A stretch of DNA of 64,000 nucleotides from Nocardia neocaledoniensis (GTDB taxonomy: Bacteria > Actinomycetota > Actinomycetes > Mycobacteriales > Mycobacteriaceae): NCBI RefSeq assembly GCF_003182135.1, contig NZ_QGTL01000015.1, positions 1 to 64,000 on the forward strand, given 5' to 3'. Numbering within the stretch: the first letter of the stretch is position 1; every line of letters begins with the position of its first letter. The notes beneath the pieces were generated by a model. The model saw only the letters and a program-made list of their open reading frames with translations, was not told the DNA's origin and made no database searches. Positions 48,653 to 56,481 of the stretch are shown piece by piece. Made by a program: the position numbers and the translations under genes.

Positions 48653-49084
48653 ATGCCGAACCACGCCGGGTCCGCACACCGCGAACGCCCGCCGCACATC
48701 CGCAACCCGGCCCACCGCCATCGAGCGGTGGCCACCACCGACGACGCGGGCAGGCTGCTGCGGCTGCTGACCGAGATGCACGGCCCCGTCGTGCTCTACC
48801 TGCCGCCAGACTCCGACGGCCACACCCCGATCTGCGTGCGCCACAGCGACTTCGAGCCCGAATCCGATGACGTGCTGGCCGGGCGCACCGCGGCGCACGC
48901 CGAGTTCTGGATGGCGGAGAGCTTCCACGCCGGCCTCGACGACCTCGACGTCAGCATCGATGTGCGTACAGTCCCCGCCGCCGACCGGAGCACCGCCTCG
49001 CTCGACACCGCGTGCGGCTTCCGGTTCGCGCTGCGGATCCAATCCGCCGAGGACGCGAACGCCCTCGTCGAGGAGGCCTCCTAG
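48653..49084 (+). CDS. Small protein of unknown function
   Basis: 143 residues from ATG with AAGGAG 6 nt upstream. No family is recognised. The first ~25 residues are basic and His/Pro-rich (HRERPPHIRNPAHRHRA). The rest looks like a compact alpha/beta domain (ATTDDAGRLLRLLTEMHGPVVLYLPPDSDG, SFHAGLDDLDVSIDVRTVP, FRFALRIQSAEDANALVEEA) with a ferredoxin-like pattern. No signal or membrane segment. The strong ribosome site and the repeat array in its promoter suggest a tightly regulated gene. Confidence 0.72.
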   Translation: MPNHAGSAHRERPPHIRNPAHRHRAVATTDDAGRLLRLLTEMHGPVVLYLPPDSDGHTPICVRHSDFEPESDDVLAGRTAAHAEFWMAESFHAGLDDLDVSIDVRTVPAADRSTASLDTACGFRFALRIQSAEDANALVEEAS

Positions 49085-49178
49085 ATCTGCCGAGGTGATC
49101 CGCCGAGGTCCGGACTGGTCGGTCTCGGCGTTCGGCCCGACTCGCTGCGACGGCGCAGGGTGACCGGTAGCATCGCTA

Positions 49179-49198
49179 ACCGAATCGGAAGATTCGGT
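49179..49198. promoter_or_regulatory. Inverted repeat upstream of the P450 gene
   Basis: ACCGAATC-GGAA-GATTCGGT is a perfect 8-bp inverted repeat, 68 bp before the P450 start and 95 bp after the previous stop. No T-run follows, so an operator is more likely than a terminator. Confidence 0.6.
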
Positions 49199-49266
49199 AT
49201 TGCAAGATGTTTCGATGCGATCGCCTGCACTGGGATCGGTGGGAACACCGGTGATCGAGAGGTTTC

Positions 49267-50502
49267 ATGGTGGAATCGGTAGCGAATCGGTTGGTAATCG
49301 ATCCGACGGGGGAAGACATCCAGGGTGAGCTCAGGCGCATCCGCGCGCAGGGCCCCGCCACCAGGGTGGAGTTGCCCGGTGGGGTGGAGGCGTGGTCGAT
49401 CACCGACGCCGCGTTGCTGGAGAAGCTGCTCATCGACTCGCGCGTGTCCAAGGACGCCTCCCAGCACTGGCCCGCGTTCGTCGCGGGGGAGATCCCGCCG
49501 GACTGGCCGCTGTACCTGTGGGTCGCGGTGTCGAACATGTTCACCGCCTACGGTTCCGAGCACCGCCGCCTGCGCCGGCTGGTCGCGCCCGCGTTCACCG
49601 CGCGCCGCACCGAGGCCATGCGCGCCCAGGTCGAGCGGATCACCACCGAGCTGCTGGACGCGCTGGCGGCCACGCCCGCGGGCGAAACCGTCGATCTGCG
49701 TGAGGGTTTCGCGTACCCGCTGCCGATCCAGGTGATCTCGGAACTGATGGGAGTGCCGGAATCGCTCGGCCCCGGCCTGCGCACCTGTGTCGACGGCATC
49801 TTCGACACCACGCTCACCCCGGAGCAGTCGCAGGCCAACTACATGGAGATGTACCGGATCCTCGGCGAACTCGTGGCGCTGCGCCGCGAGCAGCCCGGTG
49901 ACGACATGACCAGTCTGCTCGTCTCCCAGCGCGACGAGGACGAGGACGGCAAGCTCACCGAGGAGGAGCTGATCGGCACCCTGCTGCTGGTCATCTCGGC
50001 GGGCCACGAGACCACGGTCAACCTGCTCGACCAGGCCATCACCGCCCTGCTGACCCGGCCCGAGGTGCTGGCGAAGGTGCGCGGCGGCGAGATCACCTGG
50101 GCGGATCTGGTGGAGGAGACCCTCCGGTACGAGTCCCCGGTGGCGCACCTGCCGCTGCGTTTCGCGGTGTCCGACATCGAGATCGACGGTGTGCGCATCG
50201 CGCAGGGCGAGGCCATCCTGGCCAGCTACGCCGGGACCGGGCGCGATCCCGCCCGGCACGGCGCGACCGCCGACGAGTTCGATCCGACGCGGGCCGACAA
50301 GTCGCACCAGGCGTTCGGCTACGGCGCCCACCACTGCCTCGGCGCGCCGCTGGCCCGGCTCGAGGCGCTGGTCTCGCTGCCCGCGCTGTTCGAGCGGTTC
50401 CCGGACATGCGCTTCGCGGCGCCGGTCACCGAACTGGGCACCGTGCCCAGCTTCATCTCCAACGGGCACGCCCGCCTGCCGGTGCACCTGCACGGCGAAT
50501 AG
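49267..50502 (+). CDS. Cytochrome P450
   Basis: 411 residues from ATG. Canonical bacterial P450: I-helix AGHETT at 245-250, ExxR in EETLRYESPV, heme-binding FGYGAHHCLG with the iron ligand C357. The sequence resembles CYP107-like enzymes of secondary metabolism (PAHRLRRL-type C helix seen as EHRRLRRLVAPAFT). It needs a ferredoxin and reductase, which are not encoded next to it. Oxidised substrate unknown; a tailoring role for a neighbouring pathway cannot be shown. It converges on the conservon P450 with a strong terminator between. Confidence 0.94.
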   Translation: MVESVANRLVIDPTGEDIQGELRRIRAQGPATRVELPGGVEAWSITDAALLEKLLIDSRVSKDASQHWPAFVAGEIPPDWPLYLWVAVSNMFTAYGSEHRRLRRLVAPAFTARRTEAMRAQVERITTELLDALAATPAGETVDLREGFAYPLPIQVISELMGVPESLGPGLRTCVDGIFDTTLTPEQSQANYMEMYRILGELVALRREQPGDDMTSLLVSQRDEDEDGKLTEEELIGTLLLVISAGHETTVNLLDQAITALLTRPEVLAKVRGGEITWADLVEETLRYESPVAHLPLRFAVSDIEIDGVRIAQGEAILASYAGTGRDPARHGATADEFDPTRADKSHQAFGYGAHHCLGAPLARLEALVSLPALFERFPDMRFAAPVTELGTVPSFISNGHARLPVHLHGE

Positions 50503-50509
50503 CGCGAAC

Positions 50510-50544
50510 GGTCCCCGCTCGGCCGGGTTGGCCGAGCGGGGACC
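50510..50544. terminator. Bidirectional terminator between the two P450 genes
   Basis: GGTCCCCGCTCGGCC and GGCCGAGCGGGGACC form a 14-15-bp perfect stem around GGGTT, 7 nt after one stop and 4 nt after the other. Confidence 0.88.
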
Positions 50545-50548
50545 GCGG

Positions 50549-51865
50549 TCAGCCCGCGGGTGTCGCCAGCGGCGGCGTCTTCGGGAACCGCACCGGCAAC
50601 CCGGCCAGCGCGCGGTGGAACGGCCCTGGGCGCCAGACCAATTCGCCCTCGGGCACCGCCAGTTCCAGTTCGGGCAGCGCGTCGAGCAGCTGGTCGATCG
50701 CCTCCTGGGCGATCAGATAGGCGGGCGACTTCGCCGGGCAGCCGTGCGGGCCGGTGCTCCAGGCCAGATGGGCGCGGTTGTCCAGGAAGTCGCCGGTGCC
50801 GATCGAGGGATCGTTGTTGCACGCGGCCATACTGATCACCACCGGTTGGTGGGCGGGCAGCCACACGTCGTCGACCAGGATCGGCTGACGCGGGTAGGTG
50901 GTGCAGAAGTTGGCCATCGGCGGGTCGGTGTAGAGCACCTCGTCGAGCGCGTCACGGGTGGACAGGCTGCCGCCGAGCAGGCTGCCCGCGAAGCGATGGT
51001 CGGTGAGCATCAGCCGGATCGTGTTGAGGATCAGGTTGAGCATCGGCTCGATCCCGGCGCCGTACATGGTGAGCAGCTGGTTCATCAGCTCCTCGTCGTT
51101 GAGCTGCTGGGGGTGCTGCACCAGGCGGGTGGCGATGTCGTCGCCCGGCTCGCGTTGTTTGAGCCGGATCACGTCGTAGAGCGCGTTCTCCATCATCTGC
51201 GCGCCGCGCACCGCGGTCTCGCCGCCCTCGAACATCTGCGCCATGCCGGTGGCGATGTCGCCGCCGAGATCGTCGGGCACACCGAGCATCGCGTTGATCG
51301 TCGCGAAGATCACCGGATAGGCGTACTGGCTCAACAGGTCCGCCGAACCGTCGGTGCAGAACCCGTTGATCACGGGCATGGCGATCTGTTCCACCGTGCG
51401 GTGCAGCCGGTACAGGTCGACGCCGGCCAGCCCGGCGACCGTGGCCTGGCGGTAGCGTACGTGCTCGGCGCCGCTGGTCCGGATCGCGTTGGGGCGGTAG
51501 CGCATCATCGGATAGACGGGGCAGTCCACCGGGATGCTGCGCTGCCACATCCTCGGGTCGGCGGGGAAGTGGTCGGGATCGTTGAGGATCTGCACCGCGG
51601 TCCGGTACCCGATCACCAGGGTGGCGGGGACACCGGGCACCAGGTCGACGGGTACCAGCGAACCCCAGCGGTCGCGCATCGCCCGGTAGGCGCCCTGCGG
51701 ATCGGCGGCGAACTCCTCGGAGTACAGCGGGACCCGGTCCTGGCCGTCGCGCGAATCCGGGGTGATCGGGAAGCGGGTGGGATCGGGGTGCGGCGCGGCT
51801 TCCAGCGGCACGGCGTGTTCTCCTCTCGAGGGAACCAGGGCGGGGGCTGCGTGATCAGGAGTCAT
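50549..51865 (-). CDS. Conservon-type cytochrome P450 (CYP157-like, no ExxR Arg)
   Basis: 438 residues on the minus strand from ATG, overlapping the roadblock gene by 11 nt. The heme ligand is C376 in STGPHGCPAKSP. The I-helix reads GAGIEPM (269-275) without the usual Thr. The K-helix ExxR motif is changed to EVLY (309-312), so the Arg is lost. Loss of ExxR is known for CYP157 proteins, which in Streptomyces lie in conservons. It may fold and bind heme yet lack normal monooxygenase turnover. Context with the sensor-like ATPase and roadblock protein supports a signalling-linked role (inference). Confidence 0.88.
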   Translation of the reverse strand: MTPDHAAPALVPSRGEHAVPLEAAPHPDPTRFPITPDSRDGQDRVPLYSEEFAADPQGAYRAMRDRWGSLVPVDLVPGVPATLVIGYRTAVQILNDPDHFPADPRMWQRSIPVDCPVYPMMRYRPNAIRTSGAEHVRYRQATVAGLAGVDLYRLHRTVEQIAMPVINGFCTDGSADLLSQYAYPVIFATINAMLGVPDDLGGDIATGMAQMFEGGETAVRGAQMMENALYDVIRLKQREPGDDIATRLVQHPQQLNDEELMNQLLTMYGAGIEPMLNLILNTIRLMLTDHRFAGSLLGGSLSTRDALDEVLYTDPPMANFCTTYPRQPILVDDVWLPAHQPVVISMAACNNDPSIGTGDFLDNRAHLAWSTGPHGCPAKSPAYLIAQEAIDQLLDALPELELAVPEGELVWRPGPFHRALAGLPVRFPKTPPLATPAG

Positions 51866-52277
51866 GGCGCGCGCCTTCGTGCCGCGGCGCCACGCCCAGT
51901 TCCCGCCCGACCCGGGTGGCCAGTTCGTTCATCCGGTGTGCGACCAGCGCGAGGTCGACCTCGCTGATGGTGGCGACGCCGAGCTGCGCGCCCGCGCCGG
52001 CCGAGGTGATCAGGATCATGCCGTTGTCGTACTCGGTCATGTTCTGGCGCACCGGGTTTCCCGCCGGACCACAGAACTCGCCGAGCGCCTTGCCCAGCGA
52101 TCGCAGGCCGGAGGCCGCGGCGGCGAAACGCTCGGCCTCGTCGCGGGTGATGCCGGGGGAGTGGGCCATGCGTAACCCGTCGTCGGAGAGCAGGACCGAG
52201 AAGCGGACGCCGTCGAGCTCGAGACCGTCGAGTAGCCAGGCGAGGCGGTTGGTGCTGTCGGCGATCGGGGTGCTCAT
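51855..52277 (-). CDS. Roadblock/LC7 domain protein (CvnB-like)
   Basis: 140 residues on the minus strand from ATG, overlapping the upstream ATPase gene by 4 nt. Roadblock fold pattern: NRLAWLLDGLELDGVRFSVLLSDDGLRMAHSPGITRDEAERFAAAASGLRSLGKALGEFCG, then YDNGMILITSAGAGAQLGVATISEVDLALVAHRMNELATRVG. In conservons CvnB regulates the Ras-like GTPase CvnD; here no such GTPase gene is adjacent. Confidence 0.92.
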   Translation of the reverse strand: MSTPIADSTNRLAWLLDGLELDGVRFSVLLSDDGLRMAHSPGITRDEAERFAAAASGLRSLGKALGEFCGPAGNPVRQNMTEYDNGMILITSAGAGAQLGVATISEVDLALVAHRMNELATRVGRELGVAPRHEGARHDS

Positions 52278-53758
52278 CGGATGTCCTGTCCTTCCGTCGA
52301 TTGCTCGGCCGCGGCGCGGCCGAGCCGGGAACCGCTGTGCCAGGCGGCGGCCAGTTCCGGCCTGCCGGGGTTCTCCGCGGTATCGGTGCGTTCGTCGAGC
52401 GGGGTGACGCCGCGGCGCCGCCGCTTGGGCAGCCCGCCGGTGGTCCTGGCGTAGTCGCCGATCGAGGTCTCGGTGACGGGCGCCTCGGCCGGTGGCCGGT
52501 GCCGTCCGGTGGTCTCCGGTTCGGGCAGCGCCACCGCGACGGGTTCCGGCGCGGGTTCCGGTGCGGCGGGCTCCGGCGTCACGGGCTCCGGCGTCACGGG
52601 CTCGGGCGCCGCGGGTTCCGGTGCGCCCGGTTCGGGCTGCTCGAGTTCGGGGCGGCGCAGTTCGGCCGCACTCACCAGCAGCGCCGCCGGGATGAAGACC
52701 ATCGCGCGGGTGCCGCCGTAGATGTTGGGGCCGTCGACGTAGGCGGCGAAGCCGTAGCGGCGGGCCAGCGCGGCGACGCCGGGGAAGCCGACGCGGGGCG
52801 AGGGGCCGAGGGAGTTGATGTCGACGACCCGCTCACCCGAAAGCACCTGGCGCGCTTCCTCCATCTGCTCCTGACTCATCCGCACGCCCGCGTCGTCGAT
52901 GATCAACGTGACGCCGTGATGGCCCTCCTGGAAGCTGATGTCGACGAACGACGAGGGCGGCGAATACCGCAGCGCGTTGTCGAGCAGGGTGGCCACGGTG
53001 TGCACGAGGGGCTCCACGGCCCGGCTGACGATGACCTGGTCACAGCTGCCCGTCCGCACGCGCAGGTAGTCGCGTACGCGGCTGGTCGCGCCGCCGATCA
53101 CCTCGGTGACGGTCTGCTGCGGCCAGCGCCTGCCCGGCAGGCCACCGGAGACGATCACGTAGGACTGGGCCTGCCGGATCATCTGCTGCACCGTGTGATC
53201 GATGCGGCTCAGCACCGCGTAGACCTCGTCGTTGCGGTTCTCCCGCAGCGCGTTGCTGACCACCTGGCCGACATCGGCGCCGAGGCTGACGACGGTGGTG
53301 CCGAACGCGCGCACCGCGCTGCTGGTGGCCGCGCGGGCGTCGGCGGCGACCTGGGCGCGCGCCGCGTTCTCGGCGTCCTCGATCCGCGCCACGGCGCGCT
53401 CCTCGGCGACCCGCTCGACCTCGGCGGCGGTGTCGTGGCGCAACCGGTACAGGTCCTCGGCGTGCGCGGCGGCGATCCTGGCGAGCTTCTGCGCGAACGG
53501 CGAACCCTGCAGCGGGGCGGGCACTTCCGCGGTCACCACCGGTTCCACGTCGCGGCTCACCGCGTCGGAGATACGCGGCAGGGTGAGCTCGACGAGCCGG
53601 GTCATCGCCTCCTCGTGGGCGAAGAGTTCGCGTTCGGCCACGTCGAGCCGGGCGCGGACCCGGCGTTCGTTGCGTAGCGCCAGCACCGCGACGCTCACCG
53701 CGCCGAGCAGAACCAGAGTGGCGATACCGAACAGGAGGACCGCGAGTGTCGGAGTCAT
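52274..53758 (-). CDS. Sensor-like ATPase (CvnA-like) with N-terminal membrane helix
   Basis: 494 residues on the minus strand from the ATG at 53758, which has AAAGGAA upstream; a GTG at 53776 would add 6 residues. One membrane helix (about 5-28), a coiled-coil (35-160, rich in Arg/Glu/Ala), then a histidine-kinase-like region with the N-box LVHTVATLLDNALRYSPP and ATP-lid IIDDAGVRMS. A phospho-acceptor His is not obvious. The tail from ~385 has Pro-Glu repeats (APEPVTPEPVTPEP) and a basic end. This is the architecture of conservon CvnA proteins, which act as membrane-bound platforms without a response regulator. Confidence 0.9.
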   Translation of the reverse strand: MTPTLAVLLFGIATLVLLGAVSVAVLALRNERRVRARLDVAERELFAHEEAMTRLVELTLPRISDAVSRDVEPVVTAEVPAPLQGSPFAQKLARIAAAHAEDLYRLRHDTAAEVERVAEERAVARIEDAENAARAQVAADARAATSSAVRAFGTTVVSLGADVGQVVSNALRENRNDEVYAVLSRIDHTVQQMIRQAQSYVIVSGGLPGRRWPQQTVTEVIGGATSRVRDYLRVRTGSCDQVIVSRAVEPLVHTVATLLDNALRYSPPSSFVDISFQEGHHGVTLIIDDAGVRMSQEQMEEARQVLSGERVVDINSLGPSPRVGFPGVAALARRYGFAAYVDGPNIYGGTRAMVFIPAALLVSAAELRRPELEQPEPGAPEPAAPEPVTPEPVTPEPAAPEPAPEPVAVALPEPETTGRHRPPAEAPVTETSIGDYARTTGGLPKRRRRGVTPLDERTDTAENPGRPELAAAWHSGSRLGRAAAEQSTEGQDIR

Positions 53759-54046
53759 CGGTTCCTTTGCCGTCACCGACCGAAGATCCAGGTGGCCGGT
53801 ACCCCGCCGGTCCTTCCGGCGAGCCGTCTCGCCGCTGTTGTCCGGCCGAAGTGGTTGTACCGCTGCACCATTCGACGCGAACGTGTGCGAGCCCGGTCCT
53901 GTCCGTGCTCACCTACCTGCGCTTGTCGGCGATCCCGGACACCGTACCAGTGCTTCGTTACCGTCTCGAAATGTGTCGGGAGCTGGCGATATTCGCACTA
54001 CACGCGAATTATGGTGCGGGGCAACATTATTGGTAGTGTTCGTGGC
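53759..54046. other. Intergenic region upstream of the conservon, no gene seen
   Basis: About 290 nt, A/T-richer between 53985 and 54040 (for example ACATTATTGGTAGTGTT). It should hold the conservon promoter on the minus strand. No clear operator or gene is seen; short frames here have no protein-like composition. Confidence 0.55.
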
Positions 54047-54091
54047 GGTGGTGCGGCGGATGGGCCCCGCAGACTTGTTCGCCGCACCACC
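54047..54091 (-). terminator. Hairpin after the lipoprotein gene
   Basis: GGTGGTGCGGCG and CGCCGCACCACC form a perfect 12-bp stem with a 21-nt loop, 17 nt beyond the stop of the minus-strand gene at 54109. Confidence 0.7.
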
Positions 54092-54108
54092 TCCGCCCGA
54101 TCCGCGCC

Positions 54109-54519
54109 TCAGTAGCCGAGCAGGCCGGTGGCGAGATCGGGGGTGTCGAGTGCGGCGATCACCTGATCGCGCACGTCGGGGCACTGCTCGCCGGTCACGG
54201 TGTCGAGCACGGCCCGGTTGCGGGTGAGCGCGACGTTGACCGCGCCGTGGCGCAGTGCCCAGTTGTGCACGGTGCCGTTGTAGGACACCCGGGCGACGGT
54301 CGGTCCCTGTTGCTGCCAGTTGCCGATCTCCGCGCGCAGCATGTCGCACAGATCCGTCGCGGCCGCCGGGCTGACCTCGGGCTTGTCGCTGGGCGTCGGT
54401 GCGGCGGGGTCCACCGGTTCGGTACTGGTGCCGCACGCGGTGAGCCCGAGGGCGACGGCGGCGAGGGCGAGAGCGAGGCGATGGCGTCGGAACGGATCGC
54501 CCGCTGCGTGGTTGGTCAT
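54109..54519 (-). CDS. Small lipoprotein, unknown function
   Basis: 136 residues on the minus strand from ATG behind AGGGAGG. A lipoprotein signal peptide ends in the lipobox LTAC, so the Cys at residue 29 would be lipidated and the protein anchored to the outside of the membrane. A Pro/Thr-rich linker follows. Then comes a compact domain, ATDLCDMLRAEIGNWQQQGPTVARVSYNGTVHNWALRHG, then NRAVLDTVTGEQCPDVRDQVIAALD, with two Cys that can pair. This resembles uncharacterised DUF-type lipoproteins common in Mycobacterium and Nocardia. No partner genes nearby. Confidence 0.82.
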   Translation of the reverse strand: MTNHAAGDPFRRHRLALALAAVALGLTACGTSTEPVDPAAPTPSDKPEVSPAAATDLCDMLRAEIGNWQQQGPTVARVSYNGTVHNWALRHGAVNVALTRNRAVLDTVTGEQCPDVRDQVIAALDTPDLATGLLGY

Positions 54520-54686
54520 GCGACCTCCCTGATCGTGGTGCGCGGGTCTGCATCGTTCGGATGCCCGGCCCGCCCGTGTCGAAACAGCGATGATCAGGCG
54601 AATCGGCCGGAAAGCCGGGCCCTGTTCGGCTAGCGTCGAGGCAGACGCGCACGACGGCGTGCGTGCCCTGGAAGGGGGCATCGGCG

Positions 54687-55520
54687 ATGCCATTTCTCGA
54701 CGTGGACGGCACCTCCATCGCCTATGACGAGGAGGGCTTCGGACCACCGATCGTCTTCCTGCACAATCTCGGCGGCGATCGCACCATCTGGCGGGCGCAG
54801 ATCGACGATCTGCGGTACGCGCACCAGGTGATCTCGATCGACCTGCTCGGCTACGGCGAGTCCGATACCCCCGACACCGGCTACACCCTGACGAAGCACC
54901 TCGCGGTCCTCGACGCCTTCGTCGCGGCGAAGGGCCTGCGCGACTTCACCCTGGTCGGGCACTGTTTCGGCAGCGCGCTGGCCCTGCTGTTCGCCCGTCG
55001 TCATCCGGAACTGGTGCGGTCACTGGTGCTCAGCAGCCCGCTCACCCCGGCGACGCTGAGCCCGACCCACACGGGCTGGGCGGCGGTGCTCGGTCGGCAC
55101 GTCCAGCTGGACCGGCTCCTCGCCAAGGTGCGCGTACCCGGCCCGCTGGCCGGCCTGATCGTGGCCGAGCAACTCGGCGTGGGCGGCGCGCACACGCGGG
55201 AGACCGTCGCGCACCTGCGCGAGCGGTGGACCGAGCCGCGGCGCCTGATGGTCACCGCCGCGACCTCCCGGGAGATCCCCCGCCTCGCCGAGCTCGATTC
55301 CTTCACCCCACCCGCCGATTTCCCGCCCGTCACCACCATCTGGGGACTGCGCAACAAGGTGCTCTCCGCGCGGGCGGGCGCCGCGCTGAACGCGACCCTG
55401 CGCCCGGTGCGTGACGTCGAGGTCGCCGACGCGGGACACCTCGTGATGGTCGAGGCGCCCGAAACGGTCACCGCCGCCATAGTTTCCGCGATCGACTACG
55501 CGAACGGAGGAATCCGATGA
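54687..55520 (+). CDS. Alpha/beta hydrolase with Cys at the nucleophile elbow
   Basis: 277 residues from the ATG at 54687 with GAAGGGGG 8 nt upstream; a GTG at 54663 is less likely. The fold is clear: VFLHNLGGDRTIW (oxyanion), IDLLGYGESD, the elbow GHCFGSAL with C93 in place of the usual Ser/Asp, and the base His in ADAGHLVMVE. A Cys nucleophile is known in dienelactone hydrolases and a few thioesterase-like enzymes. It overlaps the VOC gene by 4 nt, so the two are made together. Substrate unknown. Confidence 0.86.
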   Translation: MPFLDVDGTSIAYDEEGFGPPIVFLHNLGGDRTIWRAQIDDLRYAHQVISIDLLGYGESDTPDTGYTLTKHLAVLDAFVAAKGLRDFTLVGHCFGSALALLFARRHPELVRSLVLSSPLTPATLSPTHTGWAAVLGRHVQLDRLLAKVRVPGPLAGLIVAEQLGVGGAHTRETVAHLRERWTEPRRLMVTAATSREIPRLAELDSFTPPADFPPVTTIWGLRNKVLSARAGAALNATLRPVRDVEVADAGHLVMVEAPETVTAAIVSAIDYANGGIR

Positions 55521-55978
55521 GCCGCACTGTGCAGATCACCGTCGACGCCGCCGACCCCCGCGCCCTGTCGACCTTCTGGCGCGACGTGCTGGGATACGAG
55601 CACCCGGCCCCGCCCGGGGTCGAGTTGCCCGCCGGCGCCGATCCGCTGGCGGCCTGGGACGAGTTCCTCGCCCGCGCCGGCGTGCCCGAGGAGCAGCGCA
55701 ACACCCGCTCGGCCATCGAGGATCCCGCGGGCGAGGGCCCACGGGTGTTCTTCCAGCAGGTGCCCGAGGGCAAGACCGCCAAGAATCGTGTCCACCTCGA
55801 CGTGCGCGTCGCGCCGGGACTCCAGGGCGAGGAGCGGATGGCGGCGCTGGAAGCCGAGTCCGCGCGGCTGCTCGCCCTCGGCGCCACCCGGCTCGCGCGA
55901 TTCGAGCCGGAGCCGCCGCTCGGGTTCGGCCACATCGTCATGGCCGACCCCGAGGGCAACGAGTTCTGCCTGGATTAG
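55517..55978 (+). CDS. VOC (glyoxalase/bleomycin-resistance fold) family protein
   Basis: 153 residues from ATG overlapping the hydrolase stop, with GGAGG upstream. The VOC pattern is visible: VQITVDAADPRALSTFWRDVLGYEHP at the start and GHIVMADPEGNEFCLD at the end, with the metal-ligand Glu near the C-terminus. The middle has RVFFQQVPEGKTAKNRVHLDVRV. This glyoxalase-like subgroup is common in actinobacteria and mostly of unknown function. Coupled translation with the Cys-hydrolase suggests a shared substrate. Confidence 0.9.
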   Translation: MSRTVQITVDAADPRALSTFWRDVLGYEHPAPPGVELPAGADPLAAWDEFLARAGVPEEQRNTRSAIEDPAGEGPRVFFQQVPEGKTAKNRVHLDVRVAPGLQGEERMAALEAESARLLALGATRLARFEPEPPLGFGHIVMADPEGNEFCLD

Positions 55979-55988
55979 CCGGTGCGGC

Positions 55989-56384
55989 TCAGGCGGTTTC
56001 GGCGGGCACGGCCAGCGCGGCCTGCATCGCGACGCCGTCGACGTAGGTGTGCTTCTCGCGCACCGCGCCGTTCTCCACGAACACCACGTCGGCGATGTCC
56101 ACGTCGACCGCGCCGCCGGTCACCGACGTGCCCGACAGCGTCCACTGCACCACCCAGAAATCGTCGCCGACCCGCAGGCTCACCTGGGTGAAGGTCAGGT
56201 CGGGGACCAGGGCGAAGGTCTCCGCGGCGGCGGTGCGGATCTCCTCTCGCCCCCGCGCGGGCTTGCCGCCGGAGTGCAGATGGAAAATCGAATCGGGCGT
56301 GTGCAATTCGACGATGCGGTCGGGGTCGCGGTCGGCCCAGCAGGCGTGGTAGCGCTCGAAGAGATCTTTGGTGGCGTCGGACAT
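55989..56384 (-). CDS. SnoaL-like (NTF2 fold) protein
   Basis: 131 residues on the minus strand from ATG with GGAAGGGG upstream. The pattern DLFERYHACWADRDPDRIVELHTPDSIFHLHSGGKPARGREEIR, then VQWTLSGTSVTGGAVDVDIADVVFVENGAVREKHTYVD, is that of SnoaL-like polyketide-cyclase/limonene-epoxide-hydrolase-type folds. The motif typical of small-molecule isomerases in this family is not complete, so function is open. It is divergent from a TetR regulator (97-nt gap), its likely controller. Confidence 0.86.
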   Translation of the reverse strand: MSDATKDLFERYHACWADRDPDRIVELHTPDSIFHLHSGGKPARGREEIRTAAAETFALVPDLTFTQVSLRVGDDFWVVQWTLSGTSVTGGAVDVDIADVVFVENGAVREKHTYVDGVAMQAALAVPAETA

Positions 56385-56481
56385 GGCCGGAGCCCCTTCC
56401 AAGATACAAACAGGATGACTGAATGTTCCCGGACGCGCGCACGGCGGTCAAGGCGGTCCTGGCCTAGACTTCTACGTCGCC

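Noticed and set aside
49179-49198. The inverted repeat as a terminator of the small unknown gene
   Set aside because: The stem is only 8 bp with half A/T pairs, lies 95 nt after the stop and has no T-run; an operator for the P450 gene is more likely.
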